DNA from: Paracoccaceae bacterium
GTDB taxonomy: Bacteria > Pseudomonadota > Alphaproteobacteria > Rhodobacterales > Rhodobacteraceae
Length of the DNA stretch: 27,843 bases
Direction of reading: 5' to 3'
NCBI GenBank assembly: GCA_003564655.1
Contig: PXES01000086.1
Coordinates: 1-27,843 of the forward strand
Part shown: piece by piece, positions 20,830-27,843 of the stretch
Position numbering within the stretch: the first letter of the stretch is position 1
Layout: each line of letters opens with the position of its first letter
The notes under the pieces: generated by a model
The model's database searches: none
What the model saw: only the letters and a program-made list of their open reading frames with translations
Told to the model about the DNA's origin: nothing
Made by a program: the position numbers and the translations under genes

Positions 20830-21812
20830 AACGCTACCAGATCGCCGGGATCGGCAATGCGATTGTCGATGTCATCGCCACGGTCGATGACCGCTTCCTC
20901 GACCATATGGGCATCCGCAAGGGGATCATGCAGCTTGTCGAGCGTGAGCGCGCCGAGGTGCTCTATGCCGCGATGCGCGAGCGCACCGAATCTTCGGGCG
21001 GCTCGGTCGCCAACACGCTTGCAGGGGCGGGCGCGCTGGGTCTGCGTGCGGCGTTTGTCGGGCGCGTGAATGACGATGCGTTGGGCCGATTCTACGCCAC
21101 GGATACGGGCGGGGATTTCGTCAACCCGCCGGTCAGGGGCGGCGAATTGCCGCCCTCGCGCTCGATGATCTTCGTCACCCCCGATGGCGAGCGGTCGATG
21201 AACACCTATCTCGGCATCTCGTCCGAGCTTGGACCCGAGGATGTGGACGAGACCGTGATGGCCGCCTCCGAGATCGTGTTCTTGGAGGGGTATCTGTTCG
21301 ACAAGGACAAGGGGAAAGAGGCCTTCCTCAAGGCCGCGCGCGCTTGCCGGGGTGCGGGCGGGAGCGCGGGTATCGCACTGTCCGACCCGTTCTGCGTGGA
21401 TCGCCACCGCGATGATTTCCGCCGCCTCGTGGCACAGGACATGGATTACGTCATCGGCAACGAACAGGAATGGGTGTCGCTTTATCGGGCCAACGACCTC
21501 GACGACGCTCTGGCGCAGGCAGCGCGTGACTGCTCGCTCGTGGTCTGCACGCGCTCGGGCGATCCGGTCACGATCATGGCCGAGGGCACCCGGACCGAAG
21601 TGCCCGTCACCCGCATGACGCCCGTGGACGCCACTGGCGCGGGCGATCAGTTCGCAGCGGGTTTCCTCTATGGCCTTGCCACCGGCTGTGACATGGCCAT
21701 GGCCGGGCGCATGGGGGTGATGGCAGCGGCCGAGGTGATCGGCCATCTGGGCGCACGGCCGCAAGCCAACTTGCGGGCGACCTACACCCAGGCGGGACTG
21801 ATCGCGGGCTGA
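20826..21812 (+). CDS. PfkB-family carbohydrate/nucleoside kinase (adenosine kinase-like)
   Basis: A 328-residue ribokinase-fold kinase. The PfkB N-terminal signature GGSVANTLAGAGALG is at 58-72, and the C-terminal DATGAGDQFAAGF motif at 268-280 has the catalytic Asp274. Overall pattern (GIGNAIVD start, GNEQEW at 211-216) resembles bacterial proteins annotated as adenosine kinase, but the substrate is not certain. It starts at TTG 20826, whose last bases overlap the nth stop as TTGA; the strong GAGGAG at 20812-20817 with 8-base spacing supports this start. Its stop codon is part of an imperfect inverted repeat (21808-21878). Confidence 0.88.
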   Translation: MKRYQIAGIGNAIVDVIATVDDRFLDHMGIRKGIMQLVERERAEVLYAAMRERTESSGGSVANTLAGAGALGLRAAFVGRVNDDALGRFYATDTGGDFVNPPVRGGELPPSRSMIFVTPDGERSMNTYLGISSELGPEDVDETVMAASEIVFLEGYLFDKDKGKEAFLKAARACRGAGGSAGIALSDPFCVDRHRDDFRRLVAQDMDYVIGNEQEWVSLYRANDLDDALAQAARDCSLVVCTRSGDPVTIMAEGTRTEVPVTRMTPVDATGAGDQFAAGFLYGLATGCDMAMAGRMGVMAAAEVIGHLGARPQANLRATYTQAGLIAG

Positions 21813-21878
21813 AAAATACGGCTGGACGCAACGCTGCGCGCGCTCCCCATCTCGCTTTCTTGCCAGGCGTATTTCAGC
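21808..21878. repeat. Imperfect inverted repeat at the end of the kinase gene
   Basis: Left arm 21808-21825 and right arm 21863-21878 pair at 15 positions, with a 2-base bulge and one mismatch, around a 37-base loop. The left arm includes the kinase stop codon. It could be a termination or mRNA-end structure, or an old repeat relic. Confidence 0.55.
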
Positions 21879-22275
21879 GGGGCGCTCAGCCACGGACCTG
21901 ATTTCGCAACTGACCGTGATCGACCTGTTGGGCCTCGTCGGCGCGACGCTGACCCGGGGTGGCGGACGAAGCGCTGATGGCGGTTTGCTGCGAGAGGTCC
22001 CGCGCCCCCATGCGCGGCGCTTTCTCGATTTTGGCCACTGGACAGGGGCGCTTGCCGGCGCAGCGTCGCAGGCGCAGATGGCGCGCGACAGCGGGTTTCG
22101 CATGTGCATGGACGCAGCGCGCGGTCGCGAGTTTTCGCACAAGCTGATGCAATCCAACGCCACGCGCAGATCGCAGGCGACACAGCCCGAAGCTTGCCGC
22201 ATGTCACAGGCGGCTTGCGGTTTCACCGATGCTGGGGCACTCTTTCCCGACCCGTTTTTCTTCGGAGAGCCGACC
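21879..22275. other. Gap without a supported gene
   Basis: Together with the inverted repeat this gap spans 463 bases between the kinase and the secreted protein gene. A plus-strand frame from 21916 runs in phase into the downstream gene, but its upstream part is rich in basic and polar residues and shows no family; a minus-strand frame is no better. I find no tRNA, tmRNA, RNase P or SRP RNA signature. Promoter elements of the downstream gene presumably lie near 22200-22260. Confidence 0.5.
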
Positions 22276-22839
22276 ATGCCCCGTTTTCCCTGTGCCCTTG
22301 CACTCGCAACCTGCCTTGCCATGCCCGCGAGCGCCGACCCTTTCATCGACGCGATGGAAACCGCGATCGAGGCCTATCGCGATGGCGATCTGCAATATGC
22401 CGAAGACGAACTGGCCCATGCCCGCCAGATCCTCGGCGAGATGAAGGCGCAGGGACTGGCCGCATTCCTCCCCGAGGCCCCGGACGGATGGGATCGCGAG
22501 ATCGACCCCGAGGCCGCGCAGATGATGGGCTTCATGGGCGGCGGCACCAGCGCCAAGGCCACCTATTCCGGTCCCGATGGCCGCTTCGAGTTGAGCTTCA
22601 TCGCCGACAATCCGATGGTCGCGCAGATGGGGATGATGCTGGGCAACGCCACGATGATCGCGCAGATGGGCGGTCAGGTCGAGCGCATCAACCGCGTGCG
22701 CTTCCTGCGCGAGGATCGCAGCCTGCGCGCGATCGTCGGCAACCGCGTGCTGGTGCAGGCCGAAGGGGCGGATGCAGAGCTGATGATCCCCGTGATCTCG
22801 GAGATCGACTTCCGCGCGCTCGAGGCGTTCGGGAGTTGA
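22276..22839 (+). CDS. Secreted hypothetical protein, 187 aa
   Basis: A 187-residue exported protein. The signal peptide is about residues 1-20 ending in PASA before DPFIDAMETA, giving a periplasmic product. A helical stretch (EAYRDGDLQYAEDELAHARQILGEMKA) follows, and then a beta-rich region with repeated methionine-glycine segments (MMGFMGGG, MGMMLGN, IAQMGGQ). No named family is recognised; similar proteins are conserved as hypothetical in Rhodobacteraceae. The ATG at 22276 has GGAG 8 bases upstream. A longer open frame extends upstream to 21916, but the signal peptide supports this start. htpX follows 77 bases later with its own promoter. Confidence 0.8.
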   Translation: MPRFPCALALATCLAMPASADPFIDAMETAIEAYRDGDLQYAEDELAHARQILGEMKAQGLAAFLPEAPDGWDREIDPEAAQMMGFMGGGTSAKATYSGPDGRFELSFIADNPMVAQMGMMLGNATMIAQMGGQVERINRVRFLREDRSLRAIVGNRVLVQAEGADAELMIPVISEIDFRALEAFGS

Positions 22840-22856
22840 CGCTGCCCCCCGCGCGG

Positions 22857-22885
22857 CTTGTAAACCTGCGCGCCCGCGCCCATAT
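22857..22885 (+). promoter_or_regulatory. RpoH (sigma32)-type heat-shock promoter of htpX
   Basis: CTTGTAA at 22857-22863 and GCCCATAT at 22878-22885 are separated by 14 bases. They match the heat-shock sigma consensus CTTGAAA-N-CCCCATNT at nearly all positions. The site lies 32 bases upstream of the htpX start, and HtpX is a heat-shock protease in other bacteria, so the match is in the expected place. Confidence 0.6.
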
Positions 22886-22916
22886 CCGCGTCGCATGACA
22901 TTCGCCGGAGGCGCTG

Positions 22917-23801
22917 ATGGGATACACGAAAACCGCCATGCTGATGGCCGCCATGACCGCGCTCTTCATGGGTGTGGGCTATCTGCTGGGCGGCGGAATC
23001 GGCCTGCTGATCGCGCTGGGGATCGCGGCGGCGATGAACGCGCACGCCTATTGGAATTCCGACAAGGCCGTGCTGAAGATGCACAACGCGCAGGAATGCA
23101 ATAGCCAGGTCCATCCCGATCTGCAGCGCATGGTGCACCAGCTTGCCGATGATGCGGGCATGCCCCCGCCGCGTGTCTTCGTCATCGACGAGGATCAGCC
23201 CAACGCCTTCGCTACGGGCCGCAACCCGGAGAACGCCGCCGTTGCCGCGACCACCGGGTTGCTGCGGCGCATGTCGCGCGAAGAGGTCGCGGCGGTGATG
23301 GCGCATGAGCTTGCGCATATCAAGAATTACGACACGTTGATCATGACCGTCACCGCAACCTTTGCGGGCGCCATCTCGATGCTGGCGAATTTCGCCATGT
23401 TCTTTCGCGGCGGGCGCAATGGCGGTGGGAACATCATCGCGGTGCTGTTGGTGATGATCCTCGCGCCGCTTGCGGCCGCCGTGGTGCAGATGGCGATCTC
23501 GCGCTCGCGCGAGTATGAGGCGGACCGCGTGGGCGCCGAGATCTGCGGCAACCCGCTCTGGCTCGCCTCGGCGTTGGAGAAGATCCAGGGTTTCGCCTCG
23601 CGGATCGATTTCGACCGCGCCGAACAGAACCCGCAGACCGCGCATATGTTCATCATCAACCCGCTGCATGTCCACAAGCGCGACAAGCTGTTCTCGACCC
23701 ATCCGAATACCGAGAACCGGATTGCCGCGTTGGTGAAACTGGCCGATGAGGGCGGAATCCGCGGCAGCGCCTCGAACGCGCGCGCGAATCCCTGGGGATA
23801 G
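22917..23801 (+). CDS. htpX: Protease HtpX
   Basis: A 294-residue inner-membrane zinc metalloprotease of family M48 that degrades misfolded membrane proteins under heat or envelope stress. The zinc motif HELAH is at 130-134, with a third ligand Glu201 in REYEAD. Two N-terminal hydrophobic helices (about 7-23 and 26-43) and two more near 145-163 and 172-193 anchor it. The ATG has GGAGG 5 bases upstream. A RpoH-like promoter lies at 22857-22885. The stop is 10 bases from that of convergent ispE, leaving no room for separate terminators. Confidence 0.95.
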   Translation: MGYTKTAMLMAAMTALFMGVGYLLGGGIGLLIALGIAAAMNAHAYWNSDKAVLKMHNAQECNSQVHPDLQRMVHQLADDAGMPPPRVFVIDEDQPNAFATGRNPENAAVAATTGLLRRMSREEVAAVMAHELAHIKNYDTLIMTVTATFAGAISMLANFAMFFRGGRNGGGNIIAVLLVMILAPLAAAVVQMAISRSREYEADRVGAEICGNPLWLASALEKIQGFASRIDFDRAEQNPQTAHMFIINPLHVHKRDKLFSTHPNTENRIAALVKLADEGGIRGSASNARANPWG

Positions 23802-23811
23802 GCCCCGGACG

Positions 23812-24645
23812 TCAGGTCAGCAGGTCACTCGACACGACCCACCAGCTCGGCTGCGCCGCGTGCAAGGCGCGCACCGCGTCCTGCGCCTCGGCGCGGGTGG
23901 AAAACAGCCCGAAACAGGTCGCGCCCGAGCCCGACATCCGGGCCAGCGCACAGCCGGGGCGCGCGCGCAGGGCGTCCAGCGCCATGGCCACTGGCGGCGC
24001 CAGCGCGCGCGCCGGATCTTCAAGGTCATTGCGCTGCGCGCGCAACCAGTCGCACAGCGTCGTGAAATCTGTCCAGCCCGGCGGGGCTGTTAGCGGCGGG
24101 TTGGTGCGCGACCCGAGCGCCGCGAAGACGCGCGGCGTGGACAGGGCGACACGGGGATTGACCAGCACCACCGCGCAGGGCGGCAAGGAAGGCAGCGGGT
24201 CCAGCCGCTCACCGATCCCGCGCAGGCGCTGCGGGCGCGGGTCCATGCACACAGGCACATCAGCCCCCAGCGCAAGCTGCATGTCTGCCCCAGGCATGGG
24301 CCGCCCGGTCAGCCGCGCCAGAAGCCGCAGCGTGGCTGCCGCATCGGACGAACCGCCGCCCAGCCCTGCAGCGTGGGGCAGGTGCTTGTCGAGGGTCAGC
24401 GCCACCTCGACCACCCCCATCGCCCGCGCCGCGCGCAGCACCAGATTCCCCTCTCCGACATCCAGCCCCGCCGCTTCCGGCCCCGTCAGTTCCAGCGTCA
24501 GGGCCGGTGCCTGGCGTGCGGCCACGACATCGCCCGCCCCGGCAAACGCCACAACCGAGTCCAGCAGGTGATAACCATCAGCACGCTGGCCGGTCACATG
24601 CAGGCACAGATTGATCTTGGCGGGCGCCGCCTCTCGCGCGGTCAT
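23812..24645 (-). CDS. ispE: 4-diphosphocytidyl-2-C-methyl-D-erythritol kinase IspE
   Basis: A 277-residue GHMP kinase of the MEP (non-mevalonate) isoprenoid pathway. It phosphorylates the 2-hydroxyl of CDP-methylerythritol using ATP. PAKINLCLHVTGQRADGYH near the N-terminus, the phosphate-binding GLGGGSSDAAATLR in the middle and ARMSGSGATCFGLF near the C-terminus are the three GHMP motifs. The open frame extends 37 codons further upstream; ATG 24645 is chosen because it overlaps the stop of the TPR gene as ATGA (24642-24645) and starts just before PAKINL. Coupled to the TPR gene. Confidence 0.95.
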   Translation of the reverse strand: MTAREAAPAKINLCLHVTGQRADGYHLLDSVVAFAGAGDVVAARQAPALTLELTGPEAAGLDVGEGNLVLRAARAMGVVEVALTLDKHLPHAAGLGGGSSDAAATLRLLARLTGRPMPGADMQLALGADVPVCMDPRPQRLRGIGERLDPLPSLPPCAVVLVNPRVALSTPRVFAALGSRTNPPLTAPPGWTDFTTLCDWLRAQRNDLEDPARALAPPVAMALDALRARPGCALARMSGSGATCFGLFSTRAEAQDAVRALHAAQPSWWVVSSDLLT

Positions 24646-26357
24646 TCGTCTGCGTCGAACTCTTCCACCGCGGCGTCCTTGCCGATCTCGAGCTTGCGGC
24701 GCACGAGATCCATGTCGAGGTCGGCATGAGGCCCGAAGGACAGCGCGCGGCGCCACTGGAAGCGCGCCTCGCGCTCGCGCCCGACCGCATAATAGACATC
24801 ACCCAGATGGTCATTCAGGATCGGGTCGCGCGGCATCAGTTCGACCGCGCGCTCCATCACCGGCAGGGCCTCGTCATAGCGTCCCAGCCGGTAAAGCGCC
24901 CAGCCCAGCGAGTCGACGATATAGCCGCTCTCCGGGTCACCCTCGACCGCGCGCTCGATCATCTCGGGCGCCTCGTCCAGATTGCTGCGCTGTTCGACCA
25001 GCGAATAGCCCAGATAGTTCAGCACCTGCGGCTCGTCGGGAACGAATTCCAGCACGCGGCGGAACTCGGGTTCGGCACGCTCCCACTCGCCCATCCGTTC
25101 GAGCGCGATGGCGCGGGTGTAGAGAAGCACCCAGTGGCGTTCCTCGATCTCGTCGATCAGGTCGATGGCGGCGGTATAGGCGTCGGCGGCCTCGTCAAAG
25201 CGTTCCTCGCGGCGCAGCATGTCGCCCAGCGTCGAGAACACCTGCGCGGATTCAGGACGCTCGGCGCTCAGCGCCATCAACTGGTCGATGGCCTCATCCG
25301 TCTGCCCCGAGGCGTAAAGCGCATTCGCGCTTCCCAACTGCGCGCCGAGATACAGCGCATGCTCCTCTGGCATCTGGGCAAAGGCCGCTTCTGCAAGCGC
25401 GTACTGCCCCGCGCGTTCCAGCAACTGGCCGGTCAGCAGGATGGCATCGCCATGGTCGGGGCGCAGGGCCACCGCCAGCCGGACATAGATCAGCGGCAGC
25501 CAGTCATTGTCGTCGCCCAGAAGGGCCGAGCCGAGCGTGAAATAGAGCTCGGCCATACCATCGCGCGCCGAGGTGACCGTGGTGAAGGGCACCGCTTCAC
25601 CCGCCTCGAGCGCCGCAAGGGTCTCGGCAGCCTCGTCCTCGGGCGCCGAGCCGAAGGTCCGGGCGCCGATTTCCAGCGCCTCGTCGAACCGATCGAGTTG
25701 CGACAGCAAGGCCATCTGCCCCAGCACCCCGCGCCGCGACATGGTGACCGGGCCATGAGGGTCCCCTGACAGGATCTCGACCGCGCGCTCCAGATCTCCG
25801 ACAAGCGCCAGCGCCATTGCCTTCTGATAAAGCGCGAAGGGCGCCATCTCGGGGCGCTCTTCAATGGCAATCTCGAAGGCGGCCAGCGCGTCGGACATGC
25901 TGCCACGCCCAAGCTCTGCCCAGGCGGCGCCCATCGCATCGGTCAGCGGCCCCGAGCGCCGCCCGTCCTCAAGCGCGCCAAGCACCGCGTCATAGGCGCC
26001 ACGCATGAACTCGTCAGCCTGCAGGATGACCGCAGCGACCTGACTGGAGTCCCCCTCCGCCGCACTCTCGGCCGCGAGGGCCACGGCGCGGTCAATATTT
26101 CCGGTCATGACATGGCCCTGCATGGCCAGTTCGCGGAACATTTGATTCCCGGGATCGGCGGCCAATGCACGGTCATAGCTGTCGGCCATTACCGCGAAAC
26201 TGTCGTCAGAGACCGCAGCGCGCCCGCTGAGGAACGCCCCGGCCAGCCCCGGCGCGATGCGGCCATCATCGCTTTCGGCCATTGCAGGGGGCGGGGCGAG
26301 CATCACCCCGCACGCCGCAACGACAACACATCGGGCAAGGCTGGACAAACGGGTCAC
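24642..26357 (-). CDS. Exported TPR-repeat protein, 571 aa
   Basis: A 571-residue protein with an N-terminal signal peptide (about 1-27, ending PPPAMA before ESDDG) and tandem tetratricopeptide repeats through nearly its whole length. Examples are the GxxxxALAAFExA, GYSLVEQ, GWALYRLGRYDEALPVMERAVEL and GDVYYAVGREREA segments. TPR arrays are protein-interaction scaffolds; this one would lie in the periplasm or outer envelope, and its partner is unknown. I chose GTG 26357 because GGAG lies about 10 bases upstream and a normal signal peptide begins there; the open frame goes on about 21 codons further. The stop overlaps the ispE start. Similar TPR-IspE pairs occur in Rhodobacterales, but whether this reflects a shared function is not known. 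Confidence 0.82.
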   Translation of the reverse strand: MTRLSSLARCVVVAACGVMLAPPPAMAESDDGRIAPGLAGAFLSGRAAVSDDSFAVMADSYDRALAADPGNQMFRELAMQGHVMTGNIDRAVALAAESAAEGDSSQVAAVILQADEFMRGAYDAVLGALEDGRRSGPLTDAMGAAWAELGRGSMSDALAAFEIAIEERPEMAPFALYQKAMALALVGDLERAVEILSGDPHGPVTMSRRGVLGQMALLSQLDRFDEALEIGARTFGSAPEDEAAETLAALEAGEAVPFTTVTSARDGMAELYFTLGSALLGDDNDWLPLIYVRLAVALRPDHGDAILLTGQLLERAGQYALAEAAFAQMPEEHALYLGAQLGSANALYASGQTDEAIDQLMALSAERPESAQVFSTLGDMLRREERFDEAADAYTAAIDLIDEIEERHWVLLYTRAIALERMGEWERAEPEFRRVLEFVPDEPQVLNYLGYSLVEQRSNLDEAPEMIERAVEGDPESGYIVDSLGWALYRLGRYDEALPVMERAVELMPRDPILNDHLGDVYYAVGREREARFQWRRALSFGPHADLDMDLVRRKLEIGKDAAVEEFDADE

Positions 26358-26470
26358 GGGAAGCACGCTCCATCTACAGGGACTGAGCGGAACACTAGGC
26401 CGGGCAACAGGGCGAGGCAATCTTTGCCACGTGCTTTTCCCGATCCCTCACCGGATCGTGGCAGGCATGC

Positions 26471-27843
26471 TCACATGTTGGGGTAATTTGGCCCGTCTCC
26501 GCCCTGCGGGGTGACCCAGTGGATATTCTGACTGGGGTCCTTGATGTCGCAGGTCTTGCAGTGCACGCAGTTCTGGAAGTTGATCACGAATTCCGGGCCG
26601 CTTTCCTTCTCCACCACCTCATAGACCCCCGCCGGACAATAGCGCTGCGCGGGTTCCGCGTATTCGGGCAGATTGACCTTGATCGGCACCGTGGCGTCCT
26701 TGAGCGTCAGATGCGCAGGCTGGCTTTCCTCGTGGTTTGTGAAGGAATAGGCCACATTGGTCAGCCGGTCGAAGGACAGCTTGCCGTCGGGCTTGGGATA
26801 GTCGATCGGCGCATGGTCCTTCGCCTTGCCCGTGGCGGCGGCGTCGGACTTGCCGTGTGCCATGGTGCCAAACACCGAAAACCCCAGCGTGTTGGTCCAC
26901 ATGTCCACGCCGCCCAGCGCGAGAGAGGCCGTCAGCCCGTAACGCGACCACATCGGCTTGACGTTGCGCACCTTCTTCAGGTCGCGCCCCACTGCGCCAT
27001 CGCGCAGCTCGGTCTCGTAGGCGTCAAGCTCGTCGCCTTCGCGCCCGGCCTTGATCGCCTCATGCGCCGCCTCGGCCGCGGCCTTGCCCGAGAGCATGGC
27101 ATTGTGATTGCCCTTGATACGCGGCACATTGACCAACCAGGCCGAGCAGCCCAGCAGCGCACCTCCGGGAAAAACCACCTTGGGGATGGACTGATAGCCC
27201 CCCTCGCTGATTGCCCGCGCCCCGTAGGAAACACGTTTGCCGCCCTTCAGCAACTCGGCCACCATCGGGTGATGCTTGAAGCGCTGAAACTCCATATAGG
27301 GATACAGGTGCGGGTTCTCGTAGTTCAGATGCACAACGAAGCCAATCAGCACCTGGTTGTTCTCGAAATGGTAGATGAAGCTGCCACCGCCCGCGTTCTT
27401 GCCCAACGGCCAGCCCATCGTGTGGGTGACGGTCCCCTCGCGGTGCTTCTCGGGGTGGATCTCCCAGATTTCCTTCATGCCAAGGCCGAATTTCTGCGGC
27501 TCCTTGCCCTTGGACAACTCGTATTTCGCCATTACCTCCTTGGACAGCGACCCGCGCACACCCTCGGAGAGGAACACATACTTGCCGTGCAACTCCATGC
27601 CCGGCTCGTAGGCGTCGGAAGGCGTGCCATCGGGGTTCTTGCCGAATTCGCCCGCGACCACGCCCTTCACCCGCTCGCCGTCATAGACCAGTTCCGAAGC
27701 CGCCATGCCGGGGAAGATCTCGACCCCCAGCGCCTCGGCCTGTTCGGCCATCCAGCGGCAGACATTGGCCATCGAGACGATGTAGTTGCCGTGATTGTTC
27801 ATCAGCGGCGGCATCGGCCAGTTGGGGATGCGCATCTGCCCCG
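26471..27843 (-). CDS. Electron transfer flavoprotein-ubiquinone oxidoreductase, partial (N-terminus beyond window)
   Basis: The visible 456 residues are the C-terminal part of ETF-QO, about 550 residues in full, which passes electrons from fatty-acid and amino-acid oxidation flavoproteins to ubiquinone at the inner membrane. RIPNWPMPPLMNNHGNY and SEGVRGSLSKEVM belong to its FAD domain, GHSGYQS-like and GCSAWLVNVPRIKGNHNAM to the quinone/FAD region, and the C-terminus carries the 4Fe-4S site YCPAGVYEV plus CVHCKTC. The FAD dinucleotide-binding glycine motif and the true start lie to the right of 27843. The ATG visible at 27835 is internal. The TPR gene begins about 113 bases downstream of its stop. 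Confidence 0.95.
   Translation of the reverse strand, partial: GQMRIPNWPMPPLMNNHGNYIVSMANVCRWMAEQAEALGVEIFPGMAASELVYDGERVKGVVAGEFGKNPDGTPSDAYEPGMELHGKYVFLSEGVRGSLSKEVMAKYELSKGKEPQKFGLGMKEIWEIHPEKHREGTVTHTMGWPLGKNAGGGSFIYHFENNQVLIGFVVHLNYENPHLYPYMEFQRFKHHPMVAELLKGGKRVSYGARAISEGGYQSIPKVVFPGGALLGCSAWLVNVPRIKGNHNAMLSGKAAAEAAHEAIKAGREGDELDAYETELRDGAVGRDLKKVRNVKPMWSRYGLTASLALGGVDMWTNTLGFSVFGTMAHGKSDAAATGKAKDHAPIDYPKPDGKLSFDRLTNVAYSFTNHEESQPAHLTLKDATVPIKVNLPEYAEPAQRYCPAGVYEVVEKESGPEFVINFQNCVHCKTCDIKDPSQNIHWVTPQGGDGPNYPNM

Noticed and set aside
20808..22346. Long minus-strand frame over the PfkB kinase and the gap after it
   Set aside because: It is antisense to a clear kinase and its product shows no family, even in the gap where no sense gene competes.
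26441..26458. Hairpin CGATCC/GGATCG between ETF-QO and the TPR gene as a terminator
   Set aside because: Only 6 pairs, and on the minus strand it is followed by A-rich sequence rather than a U-tract.
27833..27835. ATG at 27835 as the start of ETF-QO
   Set aside because: The frame is open upstream to the window edge and the FAD-binding N-terminus is missing, so the ATG is internal.

Overview
This window looks like chromosomal DNA of an alphaproteobacterium of the Rhodobacterales/Rhodobacteraceae (roseobacter-Rhodobacter type). The evidence is high G+C, protein families typical of that group (ChpT-type phosphotransferase, OlsB/OlsA ornithine-lipid pair, long-form SerA beside SerC, alphaproteobacterial CtaA, DUF2007 and DUF3553 proteins) and gene order. 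No species call is possible from the sequence alone. Family names come from recognising motifs by eye, not from searches.

Layout. Positions 1-1850 are clearly poorer in G+C (for example 21 G+C in the 60 bases 1201-1260). They hold a partial unknown frame, a P-loop ATPase, a 41-residue frame and a decayed-looking frame. This stretch stops exactly at the 3' end of a tRNA-Gln(UUG) gene (1851-1925, minus), which is how a genomic island inserted at a tRNA would look. From about 1926 on the window is ordinary core genome: an MBL-fold hydrolase; an EnvZ-like sensor kinase with no adjacent regulator; an M32 carboxypeptidase coupled to heme A synthase CtaA; TrmJ; a divergent ThiE-like protein; OlsB-OlsA; DUF3553 head-to-head with ChpT; a small glycine-zipper lipoprotein; and an M20 amidohydrolase. 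Next come the complete phosphorylated serine pathway (serB divergent from serC-serA), a PPP-type phosphatase, polyprenyl diphosphate synthase, DUF2007 with a TrmN6-like methyltransferase, and endonuclease III coupled to a PfkB sugar/nucleoside kinase. The window closes with a secreted hypothetical protein, HtpX behind a RpoH-like promoter, IspE coupled to a large exported TPR protein, and a 5'-truncated ETF-ubiquinone oxidoreductase.

Main discovery. Two copies of a dispersed intergenic stem-loop (8963-9020 and 12161-12218, opposite orientations) share an identical 18-base loop on an otherwise varying stem. The stem differences include three compensatory base-pair changes, so the fold itself appears to be under selection. 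The loop contains GGGCGGGTGGGTGGG, a near-ideal G-quadruplex sequence. Both copies lie between convergent genes. I do not know a name for this element. A second strong G-quadruplex motif lies in the divergent promoter region at 3166-3200.

Genes work together in small coupled units: ornithine-lipid synthesis (olsB-olsA), serine synthesis (serB, serC, serA), heme A and respiratory electron entry (ctaA, ETF-QO), isoprenoid and quinone side-chain synthesis (ispE, polyprenyl synthase), tRNA modification (trmJ, trmN6-like) and cell-cycle or motility phosphorelay (chpT).
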